Assembly: GCF_947172395.1 (NCBI RefSeq)
Contig: NC_069105.1
Location: 9,569,971-9,633,970 of the forward strand
Length of the DNA stretch: 64,000 nt
DNA from: Bicyclus anynana
Taxonomy: Eukaryota; Arthropoda; Insecta; Lepidoptera; Nymphalidae
Direction: 5' to 3'
Part shown: positions 1-12,200 of the stretch, piece by piece
Layout: every line of letters starts with the position of its first letter
Numbering within the stretch: position 1 is the stretch's first letter
Position numbers and translations under genes: made by a program
Notes under the pieces: generated by a model
Databases searched by the model: none
Seen by the model: only the letters and a program-made list of their open reading frames with translations
What the model was told of the DNA's origin: nothing

Positions 1-651
1 CCAAGTCGTTCCCGCCAACCGATCGCTACCCCTCTCTAAATCCCTATTCTTTACGAAACAAGTCGCGCCACTTGACGTCATATCCGTCTCAAACTACTCT
101 ATAGTTACAATCAGTTTTGTTATGTGTGCAGTACAGATTTGATTAAGATAATTATTTTATTCTTCTTATTTAATCTCTGTTGCCATGTTAGTTGCTGAGA
201 ATAATCAGTAAATCAGCAAATAAAATGATGGTTTTCCTCATGATTTCCATAATGATAAAAGTTTGAGTGACTGAATGTTACTTAATTTTTTGCTTTTAAA
301 ATAACTCATTTTAGATTTGCATTAAGTAAAAATAAATAATTTAATTTATTATTCTAATATATGCATACTTTTCAAAACTAATAATATTTAAAAATAAAAT
401 TAATTTATTACTTTATTAAGCATATATACATCAAGCTCCTAATAAATCTTATTAAAATTTTACTCATGCAAATGTAAAATGTTTAAAAATCGTTTTTATC
501 ACTACTTAACTCAAAGTTAAAATTGTAATATTTATTGTTTTTATTATCAAAAAATGGGAAAAAGTGGTCCATATTTCTTTTTTTTTTTAAATTTAAATGT
601 ATTTTTATACAATATTTAGATTTCAATCATTAGATCAGTTGGACTCACAAA

Positions 652-909
652 GTGACGAATGCCGAAGTTCTGCGACGCGTCAATCAGAAGCTTGAACTTT
701 TGCAGACCGTCAAGACGAGAAAAGTCGCGTATCTAGGGCACGTGCTACGAAACGCGACATACGAGCTTCTACAGCTCATCTTGATGGGAAAGGTTGCTGG
801 TAGAAGAGGCTTTGGTCGCAGGAAGAAGTCTTGGCTGAGAAACATCAGAGAGTGGACCGGGATCGCGAGCGCCGCACAATTATTTCGCCTCGCGAAGGAT
901 AGAGCTTAA
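652..909 (+). pseudogene. RTE-type LINE reverse transcriptase, C-terminal fragment
   Basis: The 85-residue frame holds the TRKVAYLGHVLRN motif, a GKVAGRRGFGRRKKSWL motif and a following REWTGI block. These are diagnostic of the C-terminal end of RTE/craniofacial-like LINE polyproteins in insects. The frame is truncated upstream and ends at a stop at 907-909, so it is a dead fragment and not a host gene. Repeat-derived 3' sequence probably extends to about 1010. Confidence 0.85.
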
Positions 910-1212
910 AAATACCACACTGCTGCCAATGCAAGGCTTAGGTAATGGTCTTAAACCTGGTATCCCCCTACCCCTGCGGTGAAGGGGTTTGCAGGGGGTA
1001 TCTCTACTCCCCTCCCCCGCTTACAGCTAATGTCATGTTTAGGTTAGGTATCCAAAAGAGCCCTTTAAACACTTCCACTTAATTTAATCTCATTAATAAT
1101 GGTGCTTGATTTAAGACCCAAGCCCAGACTTATAATAGTGATAAATTCTTTACAATTAGGTACTATCAGGTATTAACTCAGACCAATTACATTCTATGGT
1201 ACTTGTATCTCA

Positions 1213-1470
1213 CTCAAATTCACCAACAAAATAGTCTTTAGTTTTTTTTGGGAGGACAAGGGTAAACTTACAGATCCAATATTTAACACCAATAAATAAA
1301 TCCTGTATCCTTACACTTCACACTACTATAAATTTCAAATTGTAATACACACATGTGTAATTTTAACACAATGAAACATCAAATCTATAAACCCTTATTG
1401 TATGAACACATTAGATCATGATCATTTAGTTTTGACAGAGGGGTAACCTCTAGGGAGGCAGGTCAGGTAG
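1213..1470. repeat. Interspersed repeat, copy 1
   Basis: This segment matches 35420-35670 over its whole length, sharing AATTTTAACACAATGAAACA, AACACATTAGATC and GAGGGGTAAC blocks in the same order and orientation. It is an interspersed mobile-element-derived repeat whose class was not determined. Confidence 0.7.
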
Positions 1471-2298
1471 AAGGTAATTGATCTGAGGATATTAATGATA
1501 ACAACTGGGACAGAGGGCCCTACAATCGCCATTAAATGGCAGAATATTTAACTGTTTGTTTCTCTTCAGTTATTACTAAGGAAAGAGCCAAGTTATTTTA
1601 AATTGTTTATCATTTATAACATGTCTGTGTAAGGTCATATGAGCATCCAATTTATTTAACAATGCTTCTTTATTTTGGCTGTACTGAAGGTCATCAATAT
1701 AGGTATGTAATATAGCATTGAATGGATCATTGAGGAAAATCCTTCACAATATTACCAATTAGAAGTACTGTTTACTTGAAATTGAAAATCCCAAAGAAAC
1801 AATTGAAATTTTTAATAGATGTACTAAGAAAATAATCTAATTTTGTTTACTACATTTTTTATAGAGAAATATAATTATACAATTATTTTGTCTATAATTG
1901 TCACGGGTTTGCTGGTTAGGTGTACTTTTTTGTTTACAGCATTTCTCTAAGTCTATATTATAAGGCAATTTACACTTACAAACTCATATAAGCTGAGCCA
2001 TTGATTTTCTTCATTATCATCATCATTAATAGCTGATAGAACTTGTAACTTCCAAATAACACAGTATTGAGCCGATAACATCCAGTGGACCATTACTGGG
2101 ACTGTGTATATGCAGTATTTTCTAAGCATATTGCTTTACAAAAAAAAAATGTAACTCAGCTGCTCGATTATTTTAAACTTAATCTCTCAGTCCTTGACTT
2201 TGGCGAAACAATAACTTTGAACCCATCACTGCGCGGTCAGGTTCTAGCAGGTTAAAATGAATTATGGTCAAATAGCAACGCTCTCGAAGACTACTAGT

Positions 2299-2480
2299 CG
2301 CATCATTATCAACCCATATTCGACTCACTGCTGAGCTCGAGTCTACTGAATGAAGAGGGGTCAGGCCTTAATCCACTACGCTGGCCCATTGCAGATTGGC
2401 AGACTTCACACACACAGAGAATTAAGAAAGTTCTCTGGTGTGCCACTTTCCTCACGATGTTTTCCTTTACCGTTTTAAAC
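2299..2480 (-). mobile_element. SINE family A fragment
   Basis: The tail part of a tRNA-derived SINE is read on the minus strand: AACCCATATTCG..CTGAGCTCGAGTCT, then GGCCCATTGCAGATTGGCAG and CTCACGATGTTTTCC. The head with the tRNA promoter boxes is missing. Confidence 0.8.
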
Positions 2481-2854
2481 ATGTTGTTTACTACTAGTCT
2501 ATTTAATTAATAAAAGACATAGGATGTAGTGTCAACACAAGGATGTTCCCACACTACACATGAGTTTAGAGCAACATGTGTTACTTATTTTTGGAGCATG
2601 CTCATTAACAGGAATGTGCTATCAATGCTTACCTATAATAACATCTGCTTTAGCTATAAATATAACAATGTGATTGTATTTATCTGTGTGCTCCACATAA
2701 TCAAATCAAATAAGTCAAAGTATATAATATACAAGTGTTAAATCTGTATCCAGACATTAAAATAACACATAATATAATCGAGAAGCATGAAACATCTCTG
2801 TGAATTAAAGTATGTTGTATTGTTTTTTACTAGAGGGTAATGGTCTTCTTCCTA

Positions 2855-3180
2855 TCCTATCTCAAATCGACCAATTAAAGTGGTGATGGACTGGTCACAT
2901 GATTCGAGATAAGCAAGGCAAGTGGAGCACAACCATGGCTGACTGGTACCCTAGAAACGGTAAATGGAGCAGGGAACGTCAGTCAACGAGATGGGTAGTC
3001 ATACAATATCAAATAAACTGCAGGTAACCACTGGAGAAGGGTAGCACAAAATAGAAAGGAGTGGAAAAGACTGGAGGAGGCCTATGCCAACAGGCACTCT
3101 GAATTACTCGACATATTATAATATATATGTGTATTACTCAACTTTTATATTCGGAATAAAGGGCTTATTATTATTTATTG
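2855..3180 (+). pseudogene. LINE C-terminal/3' fragment with microsatellite-like tail
   Basis: The translation contains TGHMIRDKQGKWS and DWYPRNGKWSRERQS, matching the W.GH..R...GKW / RGRQ..RW region at the C-terminus of RTE-like LINEs, followed by a frame broken by stops. It ends in an AATAAAGGGCTTATTATTATT tail around 3150-3178, as at LINE 3' ends. Inactive remnant. Confidence 0.75.
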
Positions 3181-3436
3181 TGTTTTTACATTTCATATCA
3201 TTTTGGATTACTTAGTAGATTATAGACCCAAGCAACTTAGTTGAACCAATATGATACTTGTCTGAGTTATCATATAATCAGTTTATAGTCACTTAACTGA
3301 TCACTGATAACAAAAATCTAGAACATTTTTCCAAGGTCTATTTTTCCTGATTCAAGGTCTATTTTTCCTGGTTCTTAGTTACAACTGATACAGCATTAGT
3401 CTATTTTAATTATATTTTGATGACCTCTGTGTGAGT

Positions 3437-3640
3437 ATGTGTGGTATGAGCGGTGGATTTACAACACAGAGTTCCTGGGTTTGATCCCCGGCTGGGCTGA
3501 TGGAGTTTTTCTTAATTGGTCCAGGTTTGGCTGGTGGGAGGCTCCGGCCTTGGCTAATTACCAACCTACTGGCAAAAGATTTAGCATTCCAGTACAAAAG
3601 TTGCGTAGGAACCGAAAATCATGTTCAGTCACTGATACTA
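3437..3640 (+). mobile_element. SINE family B fragment
   Basis: It has a tRNA-like head with GATTTACAA and B-box-like GGTTTGATCCC, then GGCTGGGCTGATGGAG, GGTCCAGGTTTGGCTGGTGG and a decayed middle. The 3' CAAGTTAGCCC tail is missing. Confidence 0.75.
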
Positions 3641-4202
3641 ATGACTGAACTTGATGATACAGCATAACATGTGGATCAGGATTTGATATTTTTAATTTTG
3701 ATATACAAACTTTTTTGTTATTCCAACTAATAAAAGGCACATATATTAGATACTGCGGAGTCTGCTGCTATATTTATTTACTTTATTACTTTATTTATAT
3801 ATGTTGGAATTGTCAAATACACATGATAGATGAAAAAAATTGTTACAAGAAATCAATAAAATGCATTATATCATAATATTCTTTTTCTACTTATTTAATT
3901 CCAGTACTTGCATTCTTTAATAAGCAAATTATATAAGTATAGACAGAAAACAATGACAATACCTTATTTTGATAACCAATCAATTGTCTATTTATGGAGC
4001 AGGGCCGCAAGTTTCTCGTATTTCCAGTTAAGGCGCACAGATGTTGTAAGGTCAATCATATAACCTATGCCAATACTTTGCAATAATAATTATAAGTTTT
4101 TAATAAAACTTCGTGTAATGTTTTTTGGCTTGGAAGCGATTTGATGAGGGACGCCAACAGGTGGCATGAGCCAACAAACTGACAGAATACTTTAGCACTT
4201 AC

Positions 4203-4239
4203 TGAGTTCGTTCGACGCTGCCGCGGCGGAGTCGCTCAT
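4203..4239 (-). CDS. Probable first coding exon of a divergent gene (partial)
   Basis: On the minus strand an ATG at 4239-4237 opens MSDSAAAASNEL and reaches a perfect donor GTAAGT (4202-4197) after 37 nt, phase 1. The segment is GC-rich (Ser/Ala codons) inside AT-rich DNA, as expected for a 5' exon. The upstream 4240-4330 is also GC-rich and would be 5' UTR. It contains a short upstream frame that ends in TGA before the main ATG. The gene would run leftwards; no continuing exon was recognised in 1-4196, so it cannot be named. The evidence is start, donor and composition only. Confidence 0.5.
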
Positions 4240-4400
4240 GAAGGACCCGGTCCTCACCATGGGTCCCCATTGAGCTCTCCGACCCTCTCTGGACTCTGTC
4301 CTCTCCCCATCATCCGCTTTACACAGATGAAGAACAAATACGCACCAATATAACACTAAACCAATACGCATTGTTATAATTCAATTGCACTAATATTAAC
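4240..4400 (-). promoter_or_regulatory. Candidate 5' UTR/promoter of the divergent minus-strand gene
   Basis: The GC-rich tract at 4240-4330 precedes the minus-strand ATG at 4239 and gives way to AT-rich DNA by 4400. A transcription start here would make a bidirectional arrangement with CREBL2, whose ATG is 1.9 kb away. Confidence 0.35.
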
Positions 4401-4789
4401 GCATAAATTGTCCACAGTAATAAAACAACACAGCCGCAACACTGCACTCTATGCACATCCTAAATCATCCAATAAGCATAGGATTTTTATATCATCTAAA
4501 TTCTAAAACCACATCGCACGGTCACAAAACATAAAATTGTAGCAAAATTATCACAGAAAGAAAATTTTTGGTGAGGTCAAATAACGTCAAGTTTTGATTT
4601 TGACGTAGAATTTTTAGGCATGGCAACATTTTTTCTAACTAGCTTCACATTCTAGTTCTTTTGAGCCTTTAAAAATTTATTTGCTTAATAGTGCAAGAAT
4701 CTATATGCAGATGGCGCAAGTAAGCTTTTCTGAAATTCTTTGTATTTAAATTCCTTAAAAATACGAAGACTCCCAAACATCATGTTATT

Positions 4790-5470
4790 GAGCCACCTGC
4801 ATCCAGCGAATCACTGTGACTCACTTGATGTCGTCAGTCTACCTGGTGGGGGGTCAACCAACACTGCGCTTACTAGTGCGGGGTCGCCATTTTAGCACTT
4901 TGGGACCCCAACGTCCATCGGCTCTTCGAACTATGTGCCCCGCCCATTGCCATTTCAGCTTCGCAACTTGTTGAGCTATGTCGGTGACTTTGGTTCTTCT
5001 GCGGATCTCCTGATTTCTGATTCGATCACGCAGAGATATTCCTAACATGACTAACTTAACATAACTATGTGACTCTGAGCCTTCTTATGAGGCCCATAAA
5101 ATATAGTTAGCGACCAAGTCTCGAAACCATAGGTCATCACTGGCATGAAACATGAAACATCTCTGTACGCACACATCTCTGTACGAAACACGCATTGTAC
5201 GAAGACTTCAGGCACTGAGAAATTTCAGACGAGAAGATGTCGTGAAGTTTTCCGAATGCAGCCCAGCTGAGTTGGATTCGGCTGCTCACCTCTTTCTCGA
5301 AATTGGACCTACCTAACTGGATCATATGTCCTAGGTATATTATGTATTAATTGTCTACGATTTCGAGTGCAGCGTTCTCAACTATAACTGGGTGGAGCGA
5401 TACATGAGCATTACACATTATTTTTGTGTTGGTCGTGTTCATTTTCAGGCCCACCTGTTGAGAAACTCAG
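4790..5470 (-). pseudogene. RTE-type LINE reverse transcriptase fragment (frame-broken)
   Basis: On the minus strand the pieces follow the RTE order: QVGLKMNTTNTKIM, MIQLGRSNFEKEVSSRIQL, SWAAFGKL..FSSEI.QCLK, PVMTYGFETWSL, then MLGISLRDRIRNQEIRRRTK and KWQWAGHIVRRADGRWGPKV. Frame shifts and stops separate the blocks, and a short insertion duplicates CATCTCTGTACG near 5158-5180. This is the palm end to C-terminus of a dead LINE in the interval between the two divergent genes. Confidence 0.9.
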
Positions 5471-5995
5471 CAGAGTTAATTTATAGTAAGTAAATGTCTG
5501 CTAAGTACTGACGTAGACGAAGTCGCGGGCATCCGCTAGTTAATCATACAAGGACTGGCGGAGTGCATGTTGAGTTTGAGCCTTGTCGTCTGTGGTCTAA
5601 GTGTTGCCAACCGCCCACAGACACCGCATTGACAGATTTTTAAATGTTGCCACCTCTACTTGTATAATTATGTATAACCTTTTCAAACCATTTTCGAACT
5701 ATTTGATATTGTTATATGAGAGTATTTAAGATTTGATAAAATAGGTCAGCTAATAAAGATAAAAATACTGCTGAAAAGGCTGTACGTACAGTAGTTTCTA
5801 ACTTTTTCGATTAGTTAATCTTAGAAACAATGCTTAATGATTCATTTTTAAAAATACTTACTTCATATCAGATTATTCAGCTAAAATGCTAAGAATAAAT
5901 TATATCACGTTCCTCAAAAAAAAAAACTTTTATACATTCACAGTGTATAATATTTCCAATTTGTATACTTATACATTGAATGATCAATAATTCAA

Positions 5996-6010
5996 GTGAC
6001 GTCACGTGAC
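5996..6010 (+). promoter_or_regulatory. Composite CRE and CLEAR/E-box element upstream of CREBL2
   Basis: A perfect palindromic CRE (TGACGTCA, 5997-6004) overlaps by four bases a perfect GTCACGTGAC palindrome (6001-6010), the CLEAR box / M-box bound by MiT/TFE (Mitf, TFEB) factors. It lies 157 bp upstream of the ATG at 6167, where a core promoter is expected. CREB/ATF-class bZIPs, possibly CREBL2 itself, and Mitf are candidate binders. Confidence 0.6.
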
Positions 6011-6166
6011 ATAAGTTACCAAAATATGTCAAATGACCTTGCCAGTTTGTAAACAATACACTTGCTTGAAGTTAATATTTTGATAGTTTTATTTAGTTTT
6101 CTTGTTGATTCTTTTATTATTTAGTGTTTTTTTGTTTGATATAAACGGTGCAACGGTTTGTGCAAA
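6011..6166 (+). promoter_or_regulatory. Probable CREBL2 core promoter and 5' UTR
   Basis: The 156 bases between the CRE/CLEAR element and the ATG are AT-rich and free of recognisable repeats. They include a T-rich stretch at 6086-6143 and GATATAAACGG at 6138-6148. No unambiguous TATA/initiator pair can be fixed, so the transcription start is not placed. Confidence 0.4.
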
Positions 6167-6217
6167 ATGAATATGGATTTCGAAGCTATGTCTGTGCTGG
6201 AGGAGGAATCGCAGAAT
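6167..6217 (+). CDS. CREBL2: CREBL2 coding exon 1
   Basis: The exon has 17 codons (MNMDFEAMSVLEEESQN) and ends at a consensus donor GTAAGT at 6218-6223, phase 0. The ATG at 6167 is the first in frame, and a second in-frame ATG at 6173 could serve as an alternative. It encodes only the acidic N-terminal tip, ahead of the DNA-binding region. The assignment relies on phase compatibility with exon 2 and on the donor; the N-terminus is the least conserved part of this family, so it is less certain than exons 2-4. Confidence 0.8.
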
Positions 6218-9200
6218 GTAAGTCCCAATTTTCTTTGTTGTTTACGATATTGATATGTTTTTAGAATAGACATCGATGCTTTTTGCGTCTAGGTCATAAG
6301 ACAATTTAAAACATTACTTTAAGTTTGTAAATAAAGTAATATAATAGTTTTCAACTGTCCTAAACTTAAAATTCAAAGTTGAAGATTTATTCATTCATAG
6401 GCTACTTCCTATTCATTTTTGTTATCTCTAATGGCCGATCTGTTATTTCCGTGTAACAGTGTACGTCCGAGGCTCCTCTAGGGGGTACCAATTGCACAAT
6501 AAGATCAAGAATTTCGTAATTCTTATTGGAATCTTTTTGATAAATGTTTTTGACAAATAGAAACGTTTTCTTTTACAATTGAAGTAACAATTTTACTTTT
6601 AAATTATATTGTTACAGTTCCCATTTGTGATTTTGCTGAGGTATATCTTTCTGTATAAATTATGGCTGCAAATACATCAACATTATTTGATGTAAATTGA
6701 TGATTTAGTGCGAGATTCCCAGGAGTAAAACTAGGAGCATAGATATTTCTACTTATAACCTTAACTGGTTTAATTCAATTCTTCTTTATGGCTTTCATTT
6801 GTGTCAACTTGGGCACAGTTTATCTATCCAGTGTTGAGTAGATGGAGAAGACACATATTATTTGGTAAAGGCTGACGTCATGTTCAATTTTGACGATCTA
6901 CTAAATAGTTAATATTGTTATTTCTTAACATTATTGTTATTTTCACACATCCTCTAGAATTTTCATATAGAAATTTTACTCTTTTCATTAAATAAAAAAT
7001 AAATTAAATTGCTTCCAACATACACTTTGACATTTTAGACTATTCAACTGATTTTAATGCAGTTTTTAACAATAGATAGAGTGAGTGTAGAAAATACTAA
7101 TATAATTTACATGTATACAAATTACATACACATTATATAGTGCTGACAATATGTCAGAGATTAAACATGCAGAGGCACAGCTGTTGCCAGTTGCGTACAA
7201 TTCATCCCAGCTCATTTAATTCTTCATATTCATCCCTGAAAATGGGAGTTTTTCAAAAGAATTTAGCTTTATACAGGATGCTCTGAAGTATTTACCATAA
7301 CACTAAGGTTATATATGCACTAAGGAAAATTAATCAAAAATGTCTTAGGAATGTGTGTTCTAAAATGAATAGTTTCTGAGTAAAAAATATTTCCTTCATA
7401 AATATGTAGATCTTAAATTGTGTCCCTTATATTGCATCCTTATATTATGACCTAGCCAAACTTATTCATCCTTATATTATGACCTATTGCATCCTTATAT
7501 TATGACCTAGCCAAACTTATTCATCCTTATATTATGACCTAGCCAAACTTATTCATCCTTATATTATGACCTAGCCAAACTTATTCATTGATAAATATCA
7601 TGAAGTAGCTTACCAATGAAGTGCAGATTGGCAGTTGCAATATCTCGTCTATATCAATAGTCTTACCACTTACCACTTACATATTTTAAAATGTATTTTA
7701 AAGGATAGATAAAGGCGTGTGTTACATGGATAGTGTGTTAGATGAAAAAATAAAAAGATTTTTTTACTTGAAAATAATTAGTTAAGCAGTTTGGTTCCTA
7801 TTATGTAGACTTGTGAACACTCTGTATTTGTCTATAAATACTCTGCAACATCCTGTATTGTATAGGTCTATAAATATCAAGGCAATATTAAGTAGTTGTA
7901 AAGAATATACAATTTTCAACTCTAAATTTAGGAAATTCAGTTCTTTTTTCATACACTGTATTGTATAGTACCATATTTCATATTTTCAGTCAGCAGCATA
8001 ATTTCCAATTATGTAAGGAGTTTGTTAGTGTGCTATATTTTTACACTATACGATGTGTGTTTGTTTAAAGCATGCCTCCTGGTAGCAATTGTTCAAAACT
8101 AAAAATGACAGAAGAGAATTCCATATTCAATATTCCATAGTGCTTCATAGTGTTGACGCCTCTTACTAGATGGCGTTTTATAGTTGTCTTTTATAATTAC
8201 AATAAATAATATCTAATTAAAATAATAAGATATACGCTTGCTTTATGTGGAGTTCAGGTATAACATTTTATTTACAACTAGCAAATGCCCGCGACTACAT
8301 CCGCGTAAAATTCAGTTTTTTACAAATAACGCGGGAAAAATGTATTTTTTCCTAATTTCAATAAAGTAGGTTGTAAGTTGTTCAATATTTTCCAGTGAAA
8401 GTTCCATTAAAATCGGTTCAGTCTTTCCAGCTTAATCCAGACAAACTGACAGACTGAGAGACACATCTATCTATATATATATAAAAATGAATTGCTGTTC
8501 GTTAGTCTCGCTAAAACTCGAACGGCTGAACGGATTTATCTTATCTTGGTCTTGAAATGTTCGTGGAGGTATAGGGAAGGTTTAAAAGGTGAGAAAAATT
8601 AGAATAATTGCTGGGAAAACCATAAAATCAACCTTTTTCTATTTCCCATATAAATGTTTGAGTTTTAAGTAGTGAGGAGTAGGGTAGGGGAAGTGTAGGG
8701 GTAAGGTAGGGATAGGGTAGTGGAAGGGTAGGGGTTGAGTAATGTAGTGTAGGGATAGGGAAGAAGTGCACATAAGTCAAAGCGAAGCTTGACGGGTCCG
8801 CTAGTTATAGATAATTATATTATTATCTGAGGCCTGTGGAGAATTCATTGCATGGGCCCTATTAAAAAACCTTATGTATATTTCGTTACCCGAATGCAAG
8901 AAGGGTTATTTGAAATATAAATTACTTCGGATCGCACTTTGCGGGCTGGAGAAGATTTGTGTCTGTGTTGTTACGTTTCTATAGCTTGGCAACTTCGTTC
9001 GTAACCTTCCCGATGTCCGCGCGGGCCGGGGGGCGTGTAGCGACGAATGAAAAACCTATGACTGATGCTCCTTACTTCCCCGCACGCATGATTTCACACC
9101 CGCGCAGACCCAGTCGCCCGCATATCATGGGAGTGTCATCAACGAACACTCTGCCAGACTATTAGCTCTGCCACCCGGTAGTTACGCCACTGGCTATCTG

Positions 9201-12200
9201 ATAAGTCACACATCACATGACATCACACTAATATTTTAAAGGCGAAAGTGCGTGTGTGTGGAAGTATGTAAGTTTGTTTGTTACTCCTTTAAGCCTCAAC
9301 TACTGAACCGATTTGGCAGAAATTTCGTGTGAAGATAGATTTTACACCGGATAAACACGTAGTCAATTTTACCTAGAATAAAATCAGGGTTCCAGCGGGA
9401 TTTGTGAAAACAGAATTGCACGCGGAGTAGCTGGCGTCTGCTAATAAATAATTTTTTTATCATTATCATCATTATCAGCCTATTTTAATGGCCAGGCCTC
9501 CCCTCTTATAGAAGGAGGGTATAGAGCTTAGACCCACCACATTGCTCCAATGCGGGATGGTGGGTTTTGGGTGATAAATTATACACATTAATGAACACTA
9601 TCACATGTTAAAAATAGTGACCGGGACTGACGGGTTAACATGCTGTCCGAGGCAGTGGCGTGCATAAGGATGTTAACTAGGGTAGGCACTATTTATAAAT
9701 ATCATACAAAATAGGAACTTCCTGCTCCAAAACAGGTTCGTAAAGGGTAGGACCTCGTGATCTGAAACCATATAGGCACACCACTGGACCGTCGAGGCAG
9801 TAGTTTTTTTGTATGGATGAATAAAATGTATAAATGTGTTTATTACAATTGTATTTTTTACAGTTATTTAAATCTAAACTTTTTTGTAAATTCTTTACAA
9901 GTTAGTCCTAGCAATCTCACCTGATGGTTAGTGATGATGTCATCTAAGATGGAAGGGCTGACTTGTTAGGAGGAGGATGAATTTCGGTTTCTACAAGACA
10001 TCATACCGGAACGCTAAATCGTTTAGCGTTACGTCTTCTTAGGTTGGGTGGTAACTAGCCACGGCCGGAACCTCCCACCTGCCAGACCTGGGCCAATTAA
10101 GAAAATCTCAATCGGCCCAGACGGGGATCGAACCAAGGACCTCTGTCTTGTAAATCCACCGCGCATACCACTGCGCCACGAAGGCCGTCAACTTTAAAGT
10201 AATTGTAAACTGAACGGAGTATTTACCATAAATTCAAGTTTAGGGGGCCCTCGAATTCTTACCAGAAAATTGCGAATTTCGAAAACGAAAAAAAGCTGAT
10301 GACTATTTTTAGTTGATAAAACCTAACCAGTTTAGATAGTAGTGGGGGCCCACATTTTTTTTGGCACCAGGGCCCGTGGTTACCTAGCAACGCCACTGCT
10401 TCCGAACCGGTGGTAAAGTCTTTACAAATATCAACCTTGACGTTTCAAATGAGCTTGTAAACCAACGGCCGTCTTCAATAACCTATCTATACTTACTTAC
10501 GCTTACTAAAGTTAAGAAAATCGATCTTTCTGTTCTTATCTTCTTTTCAATAACCTACTGACAGATAGTTTGACTATGTAAAGATAGTTTGACTGTTACT
10601 GATAATCGAGGATAGCTATCTATCGGTAATCTCGGGTAGGTTATTGAAAACGGCCTAATAAAAATAAATTATTTTTTTAATTTTGAATTAAAGACCTTAC
10701 TAATAGTCCAGTAATTATAGGCATTTTAAACTCCAATCCGGGGAAAAATTCCTACTGAGCTGAATTTTTGTATACACCTTTATTAAGGGTGTTATTATGA
10801 AGATGTGAAAAATCGACATCGATATCGCCCTTTACACGCTCTTTCAACTGAGCTGGAATTAGCACCCTTTTTCCTTTTCATTAGTTTCTCAAAAAACACA
10901 TCTATGCTGATAAGGCCCCCTTCATATGCTGTTGCAACTGAGGTAGAATTAGCACCCGTTTTCCTTTTCTTTTGTTTCTTTTGTTCCTTTTCTTTTGATA
11001 TCGTACCGGATAAAAAAGTTACAAACTTCAAAAATTCACGAAAATCAGTTTTTCGCAAATATTTCGCGATTTATTGCTCGGAGGTCAATAGAGTTCATTA
11101 TAGAAATTGTTCCTCATAAAGTTGTCTACAAAAAATGTCTCTTGCAGTTTTTCTTTAAAATTAACAGTTTTCGGATTAAAGCACTGAGAAAGCGACTATA
11201 TTATGAGGATGCAAAAAATCAGCTCAGTAGGAATTTTTCTCTAGATAAAACCTAATATTACTGGACTAAAAGGTATTTAGGCGTGACCTAGGCTCTTGTG
11301 TTACGTAGTTAATCAACATAGTTTTATCACTAAAGCTATAGTCATATACATTAGATACAATGTAGTATAGTACCAATGTACTCACTTAATGATGTTTAAA
11401 AGGTTATTTACTACGCACTACAAATTTACGAAAACCTACGTATTTGACGCGTGTTGCATGCTTTTTCATGAAACACGACATTTTATAAAATGTCTAGTTT
11501 TTATTTTTAGTTTAGTTTGTTTAACTACTTAAATAGTTGATGAACATTAATTTATTTATTAGCACATATAAGAATATGTCATGTAAGTTAACATGCATCA
11601 GTGTGAATTTCTGCGTCATAATTTTATTTTAGGATTTTAGACTTTTTTTGAAAATCTAATTATGCACATCTTTATACAAGATAATGAAAGTTTTTATTTT
11701 TTTAAATCTGTTCTCTGACAATCCCATATTTTACGTAACAAATCACGTTGTAACAAGTCCCGTACTAGTAAGTACTCTTTGTAAGTAAGTCTTGCGAAAG
11801 TGTTACTATGTAAAAAAATCTACGATATTTTTGTTGCTTATAATTTCATTTAAAACGTTCATTTTTATGGTTTCTTTCACCTGTTTGGAAGACCTTTAAA
11901 TTAAATTTCGATAACTTCGTCTGAATCTTTTGTCTTGCTAAACGTGGACATTTAAAAGTTACCCTTTTTCTTTAAAAGTTACCCTTTTTCTTTTTAAGGT
12001 TTTTAACGTGACTTGTACAATAAGGTCCCCCTCTTGAACGTTGCGTTGCTCGTTTTTGTTTGCTAAAATTGTGAAATTACTTTGTTGATTGTATGTTTTC
12101 AGTTCCTTTATTTGATTTTTATTAAGTGGCAAATAAATAGCTTGAAAATATTCACCTGTTACTCGTTTTTTTCTCACTAGACTGGCAAGTCTAAGAAATG

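Noticed and set aside
1..110. Promoter or exon at the left edge (GC-richer, TGACGTCA at 73-80)
   Set aside because: No start, donor or frame could be supported; it may be repeat sequence.
652..909. Host gene for a small basic protein
   Set aside because: The sequence is the C-terminus of an RTE-type LINE polyprotein, truncated upstream.
10795..11119. Overlapping frames of 87 and 104 codons on opposite strands
   Set aside because: They lie inside a palindromic MITE and mirror its inverted structure.
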